Shown piece by piece: positions 35,571 through 44,591 of a stretch of 64,000 bases of DNA (position 1 is its first letter; every line of letters begins with the position of its first letter). A program made the position numbers and the translations under genes. The notes below the pieces were generated by a model. It was given only the letters and a program-made list of their open reading frames with translations, had not been told where the DNA came from and made no database searches. Origin of the DNA: Gammaproteobacteria bacterium (GTDB taxonomy: Bacteria; Pseudomonadota; Gammaproteobacteria; JAJPIJ01); NCBI GenBank assembly GCA_035501935.1, contig DATJVC010000017.1:1-64000 (forward strand). Reading direction: 5' to 3'.

Positions 35571-36557
35571 TCAGCGTCGCTTTTCGAGGAACCATTGTAC
35601 CGCATCGCGCAGCGCCTCCTGCGCCGGCCGGGCGTGATAGCCGAGTTCGGTCTCGGCCTTGCGGCTGGAAAAGAACATGAGTTTGCGCGACATCTTGAGG
35701 CCATCCACGGTCAGTTGCGGTTCCCAACCGCCGGTCAGCCGCGCGATCCCCTGCGCCAGATACGCGAACGGCATGAGCAAGTCCTGATTCAGCTGTATGC
35801 GCGGCGGTTTGCGGCCGGTGAGCGCCGCGATGCGCGTCAGGATTTCCTTCAGGCGCAGATTTTCGCCGCCGAGGATGTAGCGTTCGCCAATGCGCCCGCG
35901 GCGGAAGGCCAGCAGGTGGCCGGCGGCCACGTCATCGACGTGCACGATGTTGAGGCCGGTATCCACGTACGCCGGGATGCGGCCGCGCGCTGCGTCGCGG
36001 ATCACGCGCCCGGTGGGCGTGGGCTTGATGTCGCGCGGGCCGATGGGCGTCGAGGGGTTGACGATGACCACGGGCAGGCGGTCGGTGTTGACCATTTCGC
36101 GCACGACTTCCTCGGCCAGAAACTTGGATCGCTTGTAGTGGCCGATCATGTCGCGCAGGTGCACGCGGGTGTTCTCATCGGCCGGCGTGCCGTCCTTGTT
36201 CAGGCCCAGCGTGGCGACGCTGCTGGTGTAGACGATGCGCTCGACACCCGCCTCGCCGGCCGCGCGCAGGATGTTGCGCGTCCCCTCGACGTTGCTCAGG
36301 TACAAATCGCGCGGGCGGGGTGTCCACAGCCGGTAATCGGCGGCGACGTGAAAGAGGGCATGGCAGCCTTTGAGCGCAGCTTCCAGCGACGCGGAATCGC
36401 GCAGATCGCCCTCGCAGATTTCAACATTCAAGCCCTCCACATTCTTGCGATCACTGGTGGGACGAACGAGTATGCGCACCCGCATGCCCTCATCCAGCAG
36501 ATGGCGGACGACGGCGGAGCCGACAAAACCACTGGCGCCGGTGACGAGTGTGGTCAT
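35571..36557 (-). CDS. hpnA: Hopanoid-associated sugar epimerase HpnA
   Basis: A 328-residue extended SDR of the HpnA family, an NAD(P)-dependent sugar epimerase/dehydratase associated with modification of the hopanoid side chain. The N-terminal TGASGFVGSAVVRHL binds the nucleotide. TSSVATLGL and the YxxxK of GHYKRSKFLAEE form the catalytic set, followed by VNPSTPIGPRDIKPTPTG, a strong family signature. The gene sits in the operon sqs-shc-hpnG-(dioxygenase)-hpnA. Its precise substrate has not been shown in general. Confidence 0.93.
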   Translation of the reverse strand: MTTLVTGASGFVGSAVVRHLLDEGMRVRILVRPTSDRKNVEGLNVEICEGDLRDSASLEAALKGCHALFHVAADYRLWTPRPRDLYLSNVEGTRNILRAAGEAGVERIVYTSSVATLGLNKDGTPADENTRVHLRDMIGHYKRSKFLAEEVVREMVNTDRLPVVIVNPSTPIGPRDIKPTPTGRVIRDAARGRIPAYVDTGLNIVHVDDVAAGHLLAFRRGRIGERYILGGENLRLKEILTRIAALTGRKPPRIQLNQDLLMPFAYLAQGIARLTGGWEPQLTVDGLKMSRKLMFFSSRKAETELGYHARPAQEALRDAVQWFLEKRR

Positions 36558-36572
36558 GTTCGGGATGGCTGG

Positions 36573-37349
36573 TTAAACGCGGAAGACGTACTGCCTGCCT
36601 GCCTCCCGCTCGCAATCGGGCGGATAACTCTTGCGCTTGTCGCTGTAGTACCGCTCGCGCTGATCGCCCTCGGACTGTTTGCCGTAGGTCACGTAAAGCA
36701 GCCGGCGGCGCTGCATGGTCAGGTTGGGGCCGGAGGCATGCGGGGCGTAGGAATCGAAGAACACCACGTCGCCCGGCTTGGTCGGATGCGGCTCGAATTT
36801 CATGCCGGCCATGTCGGCATCGGTGAGCGGCGTCCACATGCCGCCGACCACGCCGCGCTTATGAAAGCCCCTCACCAGCTCCAGGCAGCCATTCTCGATG
36901 GTGGCCTCATCGATGGCGATGAGGGCGGAGATGTGCAGGGTGCCGTAGGTGTTCCAGCCGGCCTGCACGTCCTGATGCGGCTTGAAGCCGTCGCCGCCCG
37001 GCAGCTTGAAATTGATCTTGTCCTTGAACAGCACCGCCGGTTCGCCGAAGAGCTGGCCGGCGGCTCCGCGCAGAAGATCACTGTCGAACAACCGGCGGAA
37101 GCCGTCGTGATAGGGATAGAAATTCTCGATGCGCGAGAGGATGCGTTCGCTCTTTTTGAGCCGGCTGTCCTCGAAGTACATCATGGTCCTGCCGGGCACC
37201 TGCGGGTAGGCGGCGACTTCATCCGCCCAGCGGGAAATGTCCGCTGTTTCCTTGGCGCCGAACAGGCCGCGCACAATCAGGAAACCGTCGTCGTGAAATG
37301 TCCGGACCTGCACCCCGGTCAGGGAACCCGAACTCATCAGAGCTTCCAA
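36573..37349 (-). CDS. Phytanoyl-CoA dioxygenase family protein in the hopanoid cluster
   Basis: A 258-residue non-heme Fe(II)/2-oxoglutarate oxygenase of the PhyH family. The iron ligands are H125 and D127 (KPHQDVQAGW) and H204 (YAPHASGPN), with an Arg cluster at 214-216 suited to bind 2-oxoglutarate, so the active site looks intact. Such enzymes hydroxylate lipids or small molecules. Lying 15 bp upstream of hpnA and 55 bp downstream of hpnG, it may oxidise a hopanoid; that is inference from context. An ATG four codons in (37337) is an alternative start. Confidence 0.88.
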   Translation of the reverse strand: MEALMSSGSLTGVQVRTFHDDGFLIVRGLFGAKETADISRWADEVAAYPQVPGRTMMYFEDSRLKKSERILSRIENFYPYHDGFRRLFDSDLLRGAAGQLFGEPAVLFKDKINFKLPGGDGFKPHQDVQAGWNTYGTLHISALIAIDEATIENGCLELVRGFHKRGVVGGMWTPLTDADMAGMKFEPHPTKPGDVVFFDSYAPHASGPNLTMQRRRLLYVTYGKQSEGDQRERYYSDKRKSYPPDCEREAGRQYVFRV

Positions 37350-37404
37350 TTCGTCAAAAATGAGCGCGGTTTATAGCTCAAGGCCGTCACCACTGCAAGC
37401 AAGG

Positions 37405-38109
37405 TCAGGGGCTTTCGGCCAACGCCGCTTGCAGCGCGGGCGCGATGGCGCGGAGCCGGCCACGCGCACGGTGAAACGCACCGCCCAGCGTGATGAGCGG
37501 CCCGATGCTTCCGGGTTCGCGCCACAAGGCCCGCAAAAAATCCAAAATGCGAACCCGGCCGTAGGCATCCACGCCTTTCACGGCCGGCGCCGGCAGCGTC
37601 ATGGCCTGGGCGTCCACGATCACGCGCACGGCGAGAAAGGGCGCGCCCGCTTCCGCCGCCGCGGCGGCAATCGCGCCACTCTCCATGTCGGCGGCGATGG
37701 CGCCGGTGCGCGTGTGGACGGCAAGCTTTTTATCGGCATCGGCCAGCACCACCGGGCTGTGCCACAGCGCGCCATCGTGCAAAGGGACCCCCCGCCAATG
37801 ACGTCGCAGTCCCGCCGACAGCGCGCCATCAACAGGCAGGTTTTTTCCGTCCATCAGGATGCAGCGTGGCACGATGATGTCGCCACTGCGGAGCAGCGGG
37901 TCCAGGGCGGCGGCCACGCCCCAGCTGATGAGGCTTTGTGCGCCATGTTGCAGTGTTTCGCGGGCCGCTTGCGCCGCGCGCGCCGCGCCCATGCCGCAGA
38001 CACGAATGATCGTCGAGGTTGACGCATGCAGACCGGGAGACAGGGGGACGCCCGCGTAACTGCCCGCCTCCGCGGGCAGGGCGCTGATGATGCCGAAGCG
38101 GCGACTCAA
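37405..38109 (-). CDS. hpnG: Hopanoid-associated phosphorylase HpnG
   Basis: A 234-residue nucleoside phosphorylase-like protein. In other bacteria HpnG removes adenine from adenosylhopane to give phosphoribohopane or ribosylhopane, on the way to C35 bacteriohopanepolyols. It begins FGIISALPAEAGSYAG; GAADMESGAIA-like (IAADMESGAIAAAA) is the phosphorylase active-site block, and VRVIVDAQAMTLP follows. The start overlaps the shc stop by four bases (ATGA), so the two are coupled. The radical SAM gene hpnH, which makes adenosylhopane, is not in the window. Confidence 0.92.
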   Translation of the reverse strand: MSRRFGIISALPAEAGSYAGVPLSPGLHASTSTIIRVCGMGAARAAQAARETLQHGAQSLISWGVAAALDPLLRSGDIIVPRCILMDGKNLPVDGALSAGLRRHWRGVPLHDGALWHSPVVLADADKKLAVHTRTGAIAADMESGAIAAAAAEAGAPFLAVRVIVDAQAMTLPAPAVKGVDAYGRVRILDFLRALWREPGSIGPLITLGGAFHRARGRLRAIAPALQAALAESP

Positions 38110-40067
38110 CCCTGATTGATGTTGCGATAGCGCGCCAAGGCCCAGAGCGGGAAATACTTGGCGTAGCCGTGGTACTTCAGATAGAAGACGCGCGGGAAGC
38201 CCGGCGCGGTGTAGTACGGATCATCCCAGAGGCCGGCCACGAGTTGCTGTTCCAGGAGGTAGCGGATGCCGCGTCGCACGGCCGGCGTATCCGCACAGCC
38301 GGCGGAGATCAAGCCCAGCAGGGCCCAGGCGGTCTGGAACGGCGTGCTCGGGTGCGGACGGCGGTGCTTGGGCGGATAGTAGCTGTCGTTACTCTCGCCC
38401 CAGCCGCCGTCGGGATTCTGCATGCTTTCCAGCCATTTCACGGCGCGCTGGATGTAGGGCTGGTTCACGTCTTCCCCCGCCAGTTCCAGCGCGGAGAGCG
38501 CCGACCATGTGCCATAGATGTAATTCGTGCCCCAGCGGCCGTACCAGGGGCCGTCGGGTTCCTGCGTGCGCTTCATGTACTCGATCGCGCGGCGGACCGG
38601 AACGCGGTATTCGAATTTGTTGACCAGCGACAGCAGCGCGATGCAGCGCGCGGTGACGTCCTCCGTCGGCGGATCCAGCAGGGCGCCGTGATCCGCGAAT
38701 GGGATGGCATTGAGATAGTAGTGCGTATTGTCGGCGTCGAAGGAGGCGAATCCGCCGTTCTTCGACTGCATGCCGCAGGTCCAGTCGGCGGCGCGCTCGA
38801 TGGCGTCCCAGTAATGCTGCGGATCGGCGCGGTACATGATCCACGCCACCATGGAGGTGTCGTCCAGATCGGGGTAATACGAGTTGTTGTACTGAAACGC
38901 CCAGCCGCCGCCGCGCAGGCCCGGTTTGTTCTCGCGCCAGTCGCCGGGTTCATCGCCCAGCTGCTTGTCCCGCAACCACTCCAGTCCCTTGTGCACGGCC
39001 TCGTCGGCCTGTTCGCCCGCCGCCTCGAACAGGGCGTGCGCGGCCAGACCCGTGTCCCACACCGGCGACATGCACGGCTGGCAGTACACGCCGTGCTGGT
39101 GGGTGACCAGCAGCTTGCGCAGCGCCGTGCGCACCTGCACGCGGTGGGGGTGATCGGCGGGGTAGCCCAGGATCGCCAGGGCCTCGTAGGAATTCACCAT
39201 GGCCGGGAAGATGCCGCCCAGGCCATCGGTGCCGTTCAGTCGTTCGATGAACCAGTGCTCGGCCCTGCGGATGGCGCGCTGGCGCAGGAAACGCGGCACG
39301 AAACGCTCCAGCCAGCGGCCGAAATTGTCCAACGCCAGGAAGAACTTCGCCAGCCGGTTCTTGGGGCGGAAGTAATCCTCGATCTCCTCCGGCGGCGTCA
39401 CGAACAATTCGCGGATATCGACGCCCCGCGGATTGGCGGCCTTGGGTCTGAGCGTGCACAGGATGAACAGGGGCACCATCACCGTGCGTGACCAGTAAGA
39501 CACCCGGCTGATGTGGAAGGGGAACCAGCGCGGCAGCAATATCACCTCGGCGGGAATGAAGGGGACGGCACGCCAAGGCACCTGTTCGAACAGGGCCAGC
39601 GCGATGCGGGTGAAGACGTTGCAGCGCTCGGCGCCGCCGTGCGCCAGGATGGCGGTGCGGGCGCGGATCATGTGCGCGTCGTTGGGATCGTCGCCGGCGA
39701 GTTTGAGTGCGTAATAGGCCTTCACCGAGCAGCTCAAATCGAAATCGCCGCCGTGGTACAGCGGCCAGCCGCCGTGTTCGGCCTGGCGATCGCGCAGGTA
39801 ATGGGCGATCTTGCGTTCCAGCACCTCGTCCACTTCGTTCATGAAGTGGTTCATGAGGACGTATTCGGCGGGAATGGTGCAATCGGCCTCCAGCTCATAC
39901 ACCCAGTGGCCGTCGGCGTGCTGTTGCGCGAGCAGGGCCGAGCGCGCGCGGCGCACGGCCGCCTCGACTTCCGCGTGCAGGTCATGATCCCGCGCGGCGA
40001 TTTCGGGACGGACTGCGCGTCCTTTGGATTGTGGTTCCGTCCTTCCGAAGCGTGGCTTGATGATCAT
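38106..40067 (-). CDS. shc: Squalene-hopene cyclase
   Basis: A 653-residue membrane-associated cyclase that converts squalene to hopene/hopanol. The catalytic acid motif DxDD is D400-L-D402-D403, followed by TS where most cyclases have TA. Several QW repeats are visible (for example QNPDGGWGE, QEPDGPWYGRWG, KNGGFASF). Length is normal. The N-terminus MIIKPRFGRTE has no clear ribosome site. It lies 189 bp downstream of the squalene synthase gene on the same strand, and no other gene is seen in that gap. Confidence 0.97.
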   Translation of the reverse strand: MIIKPRFGRTEPQSKGRAVRPEIAARDHDLHAEVEAAVRRARSALLAQQHADGHWVYELEADCTIPAEYVLMNHFMNEVDEVLERKIAHYLRDRQAEHGGWPLYHGGDFDLSCSVKAYYALKLAGDDPNDAHMIRARTAILAHGGAERCNVFTRIALALFEQVPWRAVPFIPAEVILLPRWFPFHISRVSYWSRTVMVPLFILCTLRPKAANPRGVDIRELFVTPPEEIEDYFRPKNRLAKFFLALDNFGRWLERFVPRFLRQRAIRRAEHWFIERLNGTDGLGGIFPAMVNSYEALAILGYPADHPHRVQVRTALRKLLVTHQHGVYCQPCMSPVWDTGLAAHALFEAAGEQADEAVHKGLEWLRDKQLGDEPGDWRENKPGLRGGGWAFQYNNSYYPDLDDTSMVAWIMYRADPQHYWDAIERAADWTCGMQSKNGGFASFDADNTHYYLNAIPFADHGALLDPPTEDVTARCIALLSLVNKFEYRVPVRRAIEYMKRTQEPDGPWYGRWGTNYIYGTWSALSALELAGEDVNQPYIQRAVKWLESMQNPDGGWGESNDSYYPPKHRRPHPSTPFQTAWALLGLISAGCADTPAVRRGIRYLLEQQLVAGLWDDPYYTAPGFPRVFYLKYHGYAKYFPLWALARYRNINQG

Positions 40068-40256
40068 GGTATGTTGGCCGTTTGTTTCCGTTGCCGAAGA
40101 ATCGAATTAAGCAATTCCCTCCGCTCTTATCGCCGGCCGGTGTTGATGCCCGATAAATTCCGAAATGCCTGATCAACCGGCGGTACAACTGTAAAGATTA
40201 TTTTCCGCCGTCTGATGCGATTAAAGTATGTGGACGATTTGCTCCCGCGTGCGGAT

Positions 40257-41339
40257 TTACGTGCCGGTCCCCCGACCGATGGCCGCCAGTGTCGCATGAA
40301 CGGGGGCGGCAGGCAATCGCCGGGCGGCGATTCTGAACAGGCCGCGCAACAGGCGATCATGCGCAACGCTCATGTTGCTGAGCAGGATGGTGGCGCGGAC
40401 CTGGCGGCGGGAAATCTTGACCTCATGGCCGGCGCGGAAATCGCGGCGGCGGTTGATCTTGTCCAGCGTCAGCACCGCCATGCCCAGCGCCCACAGGCAG
40501 AAGCGCCTGATTCCGCGCTCGTGGGCCGGGATGCGCAGCGTGTAGGCGAGCGCGTTTTCCAGATGCCCGCGCGCCACGGCAATGAGCTCACTCAAGGCCG
40601 CGGCGTAGCCGGGTTGCGTGGCGGCCTCCGGCAGTTTGCTCAAGTCGACGCCATGGCCCAGAAAAACGTCGCGCGGCAGCCAGCAGGCGCCGCGGCGGCG
40701 ATCCTCCCAGATGTCCTTCAGGATGTTGGTCATTTGCAGTCCCTGTCCGAAGGAGACCGCCAGTTTCATCAACGGTTCCCGCTGGGTCGCGATTTCCGGC
40801 GAGTAATCACAGAACAGTTCGGTCAGCATCTCACCGACCACGCCGGCCACGTAATAGCAATAACGATCCATCGCCGGCATGTCGGCCAACCCGTCGAGGG
40901 TCTCCCGTTCCTGGTACCAGGCCATGCCGTTGGCCATGATCTGCACGCAGCGGAGCAGCGCGGCCCGCTGGTTGGCATTGAAGCTCAGCGTGATGCGGAT
41001 GACGCGGGCTGCGTTGTGGATCAAATCACGCTCCGTTTCCTGCAACTTGGGCGAGAGCAGTGGATGCAACGCGTCGGCGAACGCCTGCGCGTCCATCCGG
41101 CCGGCGACCACGGCGACGAAGCGATCCGAGAACTCGCGCTGCTGCGGATAACTCAGCCCGGGGTCATCCTCGATGGTGTCGGCGATGCGGCACAGCAGAT
41201 AGGCGTTGCTGACCACGCGCGCGAGCGCCGGCGGCAGCTCGGGGATGGTGAGCGCAAAGGTACGGGAGACGCCCTGGAGTATCCGCTGCTGGTATGCTTC
41301 ATCTTCCGGAGTGGGGGGCGACATAATATTGTGTGTCAT
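40257..41339 (-). CDS. Squalene synthase, single-gene type (farnesyl-diphosphate farnesyltransferase-like)
   Basis: A 360-residue trans-isoprenyl synthase that joins two farnesyl diphosphates. The two Asp-rich motifs are DTIEDD (54-59) and DILKDIWED-type NILKDIWEDRRRG (D209, D213). The first motif with EDD and the RGACWLPRDVF segment are closer to the eukaryote-like squalene synthases (as in methanotrophs) than to HpnC/HpnD. No hpnC, hpnD or hpnE gene is nearby, so this enzyme probably makes squalene alone, using NADPH. It lacks a clear C-terminal membrane anchor. It heads the hopanoid operon and is divergent from recC. Confidence 0.9.
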   Translation of the reverse strand: MTHNIMSPPTPEDEAYQQRILQGVSRTFALTIPELPPALARVVSNAYLLCRIADTIEDDPGLSYPQQREFSDRFVAVVAGRMDAQAFADALHPLLSPKLQETERDLIHNAARVIRITLSFNANQRAALLRCVQIMANGMAWYQERETLDGLADMPAMDRYCYYVAGVVGEMLTELFCDYSPEIATQREPLMKLAVSFGQGLQMTNILKDIWEDRRRGACWLPRDVFLGHGVDLSKLPEAATQPGYAAALSELIAVARGHLENALAYTLRIPAHERGIRRFCLWALGMAVLTLDKINRRRDFRAGHEVKISRRQVRATILLSNMSVAHDRLLRGLFRIAARRLPAAPVHATLAAIGRGTGT

Positions 41340-41378
41340 GCCGGGGATATGGAGCCATTTTAACTGATCGGGTCACGG

Positions 41379-44300
41379 ATGCTGCACGTCCATCAGAGCA
41401 ATCGACTGGAACGGCTGGCCGATGAGCTGACCCGGCTGTTCACGGATGATCCGCCAGCGCCGTTCGTGCCGGAGACGGTGGTGGTGCAGAGTCATGGCGC
41501 TGCGCATTGGCTGCAGTGGCGGCTCGCGGATGCGCTCGGTATCTGCGCCAACGTCAGCTTTCCCTTCCCGGCGGAGTTCATCTGGGGCCTGTTTGGCGCG
41601 GTCCTGTCCGGATTGCCGGAAATATCGCGCTATACCCCGTCGGTGCTGACCTGGCGGATCATGGACGTGCTCGCCGATCTGCCGGGGGACGGTTCCCATG
41701 CGCCGCTGGCGGCGTATCTCGAGTCCGGCGAAGGCCGGCAGGATGAGCGCAGGCGCCATGAGCTCGCCGGCCGCATTGCCGGCGTCTTCGATCAGTATCT
41801 GCTGTTCAGGCCCGACTGGATTCGCGCCTGGGAGCGGGGCGAGGGCGATGACTGGCAGGCGCGGTTGTGGCGGCGCCTCGTCGCCGCCGATCACGGTGAA
41901 CACTGGGTTCATGCCCATGATGCCTGCCTGCGGGCGCTGGCGGACGAAGCAGTGCCGGCTTCACTGCCCGGGCGGGTGTCGCTGTTCGGCCTGCCCGCGC
42001 TGACGCCGGCGTATCTCGAGGTCATCGAACGGCTCGCCCGCCGCACTGATGTGCATCTGTTTCTCCTCAATCCCTGCCGCCAATATTGGGGTCAGATCGC
42101 CAATGAACGCGAGCAGGCGCGGCTCGGCGGTTCGCGTGCGCCGGAATCACTGCATCTGGAAACCGGCCATGCGCTGCTGGCATCACTCGGCCGGCCGGCG
42201 CGCGAGTTCATCGACGCGGTCCTGGAATTGCCGGGTGCGGAGCACGAATACTTTGAAGCGCCGGCCGCCGAATCCGTGTTGCACCTACTGCAAGCCGACA
42301 TTCTCGATCTGCGCGACCGCGGCCAGCGCGGAGAATTTCCACCGCTGCCGGCCGCCGCCCACGATGAATCGGTGCAAATCCACGCCTGCCACAGCGCCAT
42401 GCGCGAGGTGGAGGTGCTGCATGACCGGCTGCTGGCGATGTTCGAGTCCGCCGCACGCGAGGGTCGCGCGCTTACGCCATCGGACATCCTTGTCATCACG
42501 CCCGGGCTGCCCGCCTATGCACCCTATATAGAAGGTGTCTTTGGCGCGGCGACGGGCGGCCGCCATGTTCCCTACCGGGTGATGGATCGGGGCGGCCCGC
42601 GGCGCGGCCAGCTGACCGACACCTTTTTCGCGCTGCTGGAATTGCCGGACAGCCGCCTCACCGCCGAGGCCGTGCTTTCGCCACTGGAGGTGCCAGCGGT
42701 GCAGCGGCGCTTCGATCTGGACGACGATGACCTGGCGCGATTGCGGCGCTGGACGTCTGAAACGAATGTCCGCTGGGCATGGGACGCCGCCCAGCGGCAG
42801 CGCTTGGGGCTGCCGGCGACGCAGGCGCATACCTGGAGCGCCGGACTTGATCGGTTGCTGATGGGCTTCGCCATGTCCGGTGAAGGTCCGCAACCATACG
42901 CCGGCATACTGCCGTACGCCGGCATCGAGGGCGACAATGCACGCCTGCTTTCGCGGTTTCTGGCCTATCTCGACGCGCTGCTGACGTTTCGCGACCGGCT
43001 GGCGCCACCACGCCGCGTTTCCGCCTGGACGGAGACGTTGAAAGCGTTGCTCCACAATTTTTTCGAGGCCGGCGAGGATGAGGCAGACGAGGAGGCGTTG
43101 CAGGCGTTACGCGAGGTGCTGTCGGGCATGGCGCGCGACGCGACACTTGCGGCATTCGCCGGCACCATCGGTCGCGGCGTGGTGGGCGTGGAGCTCGAGC
43201 AGCGGGTGGCGCAGATGGGGCGCGCCGCGCCGGCCGGGGGCGGGGTCACGTTTGCCGATATGGCATCGATGCGAGGCCTGCCGCACAAGTTGATCTGTCT
43301 CATCGGCATGAATGATCGCACCTACCCGCGACTCGATCACCGGCCTGATTTTGACAGGATGGCCTCAGAGCACCGCCGGGGTGATCGCGTGCGCCGCGAT
43401 GACGATCGTTATCTGTTCCTGGAAATGTTGCTCGCGGCGCGCGAATGTCTTTACATCAGTTACGTGGGCAGCGATCAGCATACCGACGAATCACTTCCGC
43501 CGTCGGTGCTGGTCAGTGAACTGCTCGATGTGCTGCGCACGGGCTTCACCGTGAACGGCGAGCCCGCGGACGAACAGCATTTCGTGACCCGCCATCCGTT
43601 GCAGGCCTTCAGTCGGCGTTATTTCGACGGTCGTGATCGACGGCTGTACAGTTATCGAGCGGAGCTTTGCGTGCCTCCTGCGCCAGCCGACACGCTGGCA
43701 CGCCCGCCGCTGCTGACTTCGATACTACCGCTCAAGGACGGGGAGTGGCGCGAGCTGACGCTGCGCGATCTCGTTTCGTTCTTTCGCAACCCGGCACGCT
43801 TCCTGTTGACACGCCGGCTGGGCATCGACCTGCGCGAAACGACGGGGGAACTGGCCGGTGATGAGCCGTTCGCTTTCGAAAATTATGCCGATAACGGGAT
43901 GCGCCAGCGGCTGACCGATCTCCTGCTGGCGGGTCACGCGCCGGCAGAACTGCGCACTGCCGGGGAATCGCTCGGCACCCTGCCGCACGGGCAAGTGGGT
44001 GAGCGCCTGTTCCTCGCGGAAAGTAGAGCCGCGATGCGCTTCGCCGCGAATTTGCGCCGGCGGCTCAAGCCGGCGGAAACGCTGGCGCTGGATTTGGAGA
44101 TCGGCGGCGTGCGCCTGACGGGCGCGATGGCGGGCGTCACCGACGGCGGCTTGCAACGGTATCTCGCTCGTGACAAAACCCATCCCGCCTTGCAGCTGGA
44201 ATGCTGGGTTCAGCATCTGGCGTTGAATGTGTCGCGCGCCGGCAGCGGGAGCGAGATTTACCTGTTGGACGATGAAATACGATTGCGACCCGTCAGTGAT

Positions 44301-44591
44301 CCAGGGAAATTGTTGAAGGATCTGCTGGCCTTGTTCCGCGAAGGACTGACAAGGCCGCTGCACTTTTTCCCCAGGTCGGCGCTGGAATACATCGCTGTTG
44401 TCGAAAAGGGCGGGGACGGCCTCGACGCCGCACGCAGAACCTGGGAGGGTGATGAATATCGCAAGGGTGAGTGCGAGGACGCCCACTACCGTCTTGCCTT
44501 CGGTGACACTGATCCGCTCGATGCCGAATTCGAGACATTGGCGCGCTGCGTCTGCGAACCTTTGCGGCGGCACACGGGGTCGTCATCGTGA
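41379..44591 (+). CDS. recC: Exodeoxyribonuclease V subunit gamma (RecC)
   Basis: A 1070-residue RecC, the subunit that recognises Chi in RecBCD double-strand break repair. It begins MLHVHQSNRLERLADELTRL with VVVQSHGAAHWLQWRLADA, the family N-terminus, and has an inactive helicase-like fold; GVTFADMASMRGLPHKLICLIGMND and the ARECLYISYVG segment are typical. The stop overlaps the recB start by four bases (GTGA). The pitrilysin gene that separates recC and recB in E. coli is absent here. Confidence 0.95.
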   Translation: MLHVHQSNRLERLADELTRLFTDDPPAPFVPETVVVQSHGAAHWLQWRLADALGICANVSFPFPAEFIWGLFGAVLSGLPEISRYTPSVLTWRIMDVLADLPGDGSHAPLAAYLESGEGRQDERRRHELAGRIAGVFDQYLLFRPDWIRAWERGEGDDWQARLWRRLVAADHGEHWVHAHDACLRALADEAVPASLPGRVSLFGLPALTPAYLEVIERLARRTDVHLFLLNPCRQYWGQIANEREQARLGGSRAPESLHLETGHALLASLGRPAREFIDAVLELPGAEHEYFEAPAAESVLHLLQADILDLRDRGQRGEFPPLPAAAHDESVQIHACHSAMREVEVLHDRLLAMFESAAREGRALTPSDILVITPGLPAYAPYIEGVFGAATGGRHVPYRVMDRGGPRRGQLTDTFFALLELPDSRLTAEAVLSPLEVPAVQRRFDLDDDDLARLRRWTSETNVRWAWDAAQRQRLGLPATQAHTWSAGLDRLLMGFAMSGEGPQPYAGILPYAGIEGDNARLLSRFLAYLDALLTFRDRLAPPRRVSAWTETLKALLHNFFEAGEDEADEEALQALREVLSGMARDATLAAFAGTIGRGVVGVELEQRVAQMGRAAPAGGGVTFADMASMRGLPHKLICLIGMNDRTYPRLDHRPDFDRMASEHRRGDRVRRDDDRYLFLEMLLAARECLYISYVGSDQHTDESLPPSVLVSELLDVLRTGFTVNGEPADEQHFVTRHPLQAFSRRYFDGRDRRLYSYRAELCVPPAPADTLARPPLLTSILPLKDGEWRELTLRDLVSFFRNPARFLLTRRLGIDLRETTGELAGDEPFAFENYADNGMRQRLTDLLLAGHAPAELRTAGESLGTLPHGQVGERLFLAESRAAMRFAANLRRRLKPAETLALDLEIGGVRLTGAMAGVTDGGLQRYLARDKTHPALQLECWVQHLALNVSRAGSGSEIYLLDDEIRLRPVSDPGKLLKDLLALFREGLTRPLHFFPRSALEYIAVVEKGGDGLDAARRTWEGDEYRKGECEDAHYRLAFGDTDPLDAEFETLARCVCEPLRRHTGSSS

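Noticed and set aside
35559-37376. 605-codon plus-strand frame across hpnA and the dioxygenase gene
   Set aside because: No domain or ribosome site; both minus-strand genes have intact active-site motifs.
38169-39491. 440-codon frame antisense to squalene-hopene cyclase
   Set aside because: Shadow of shc with Ala/Arg/Val-rich nonsense sequence.
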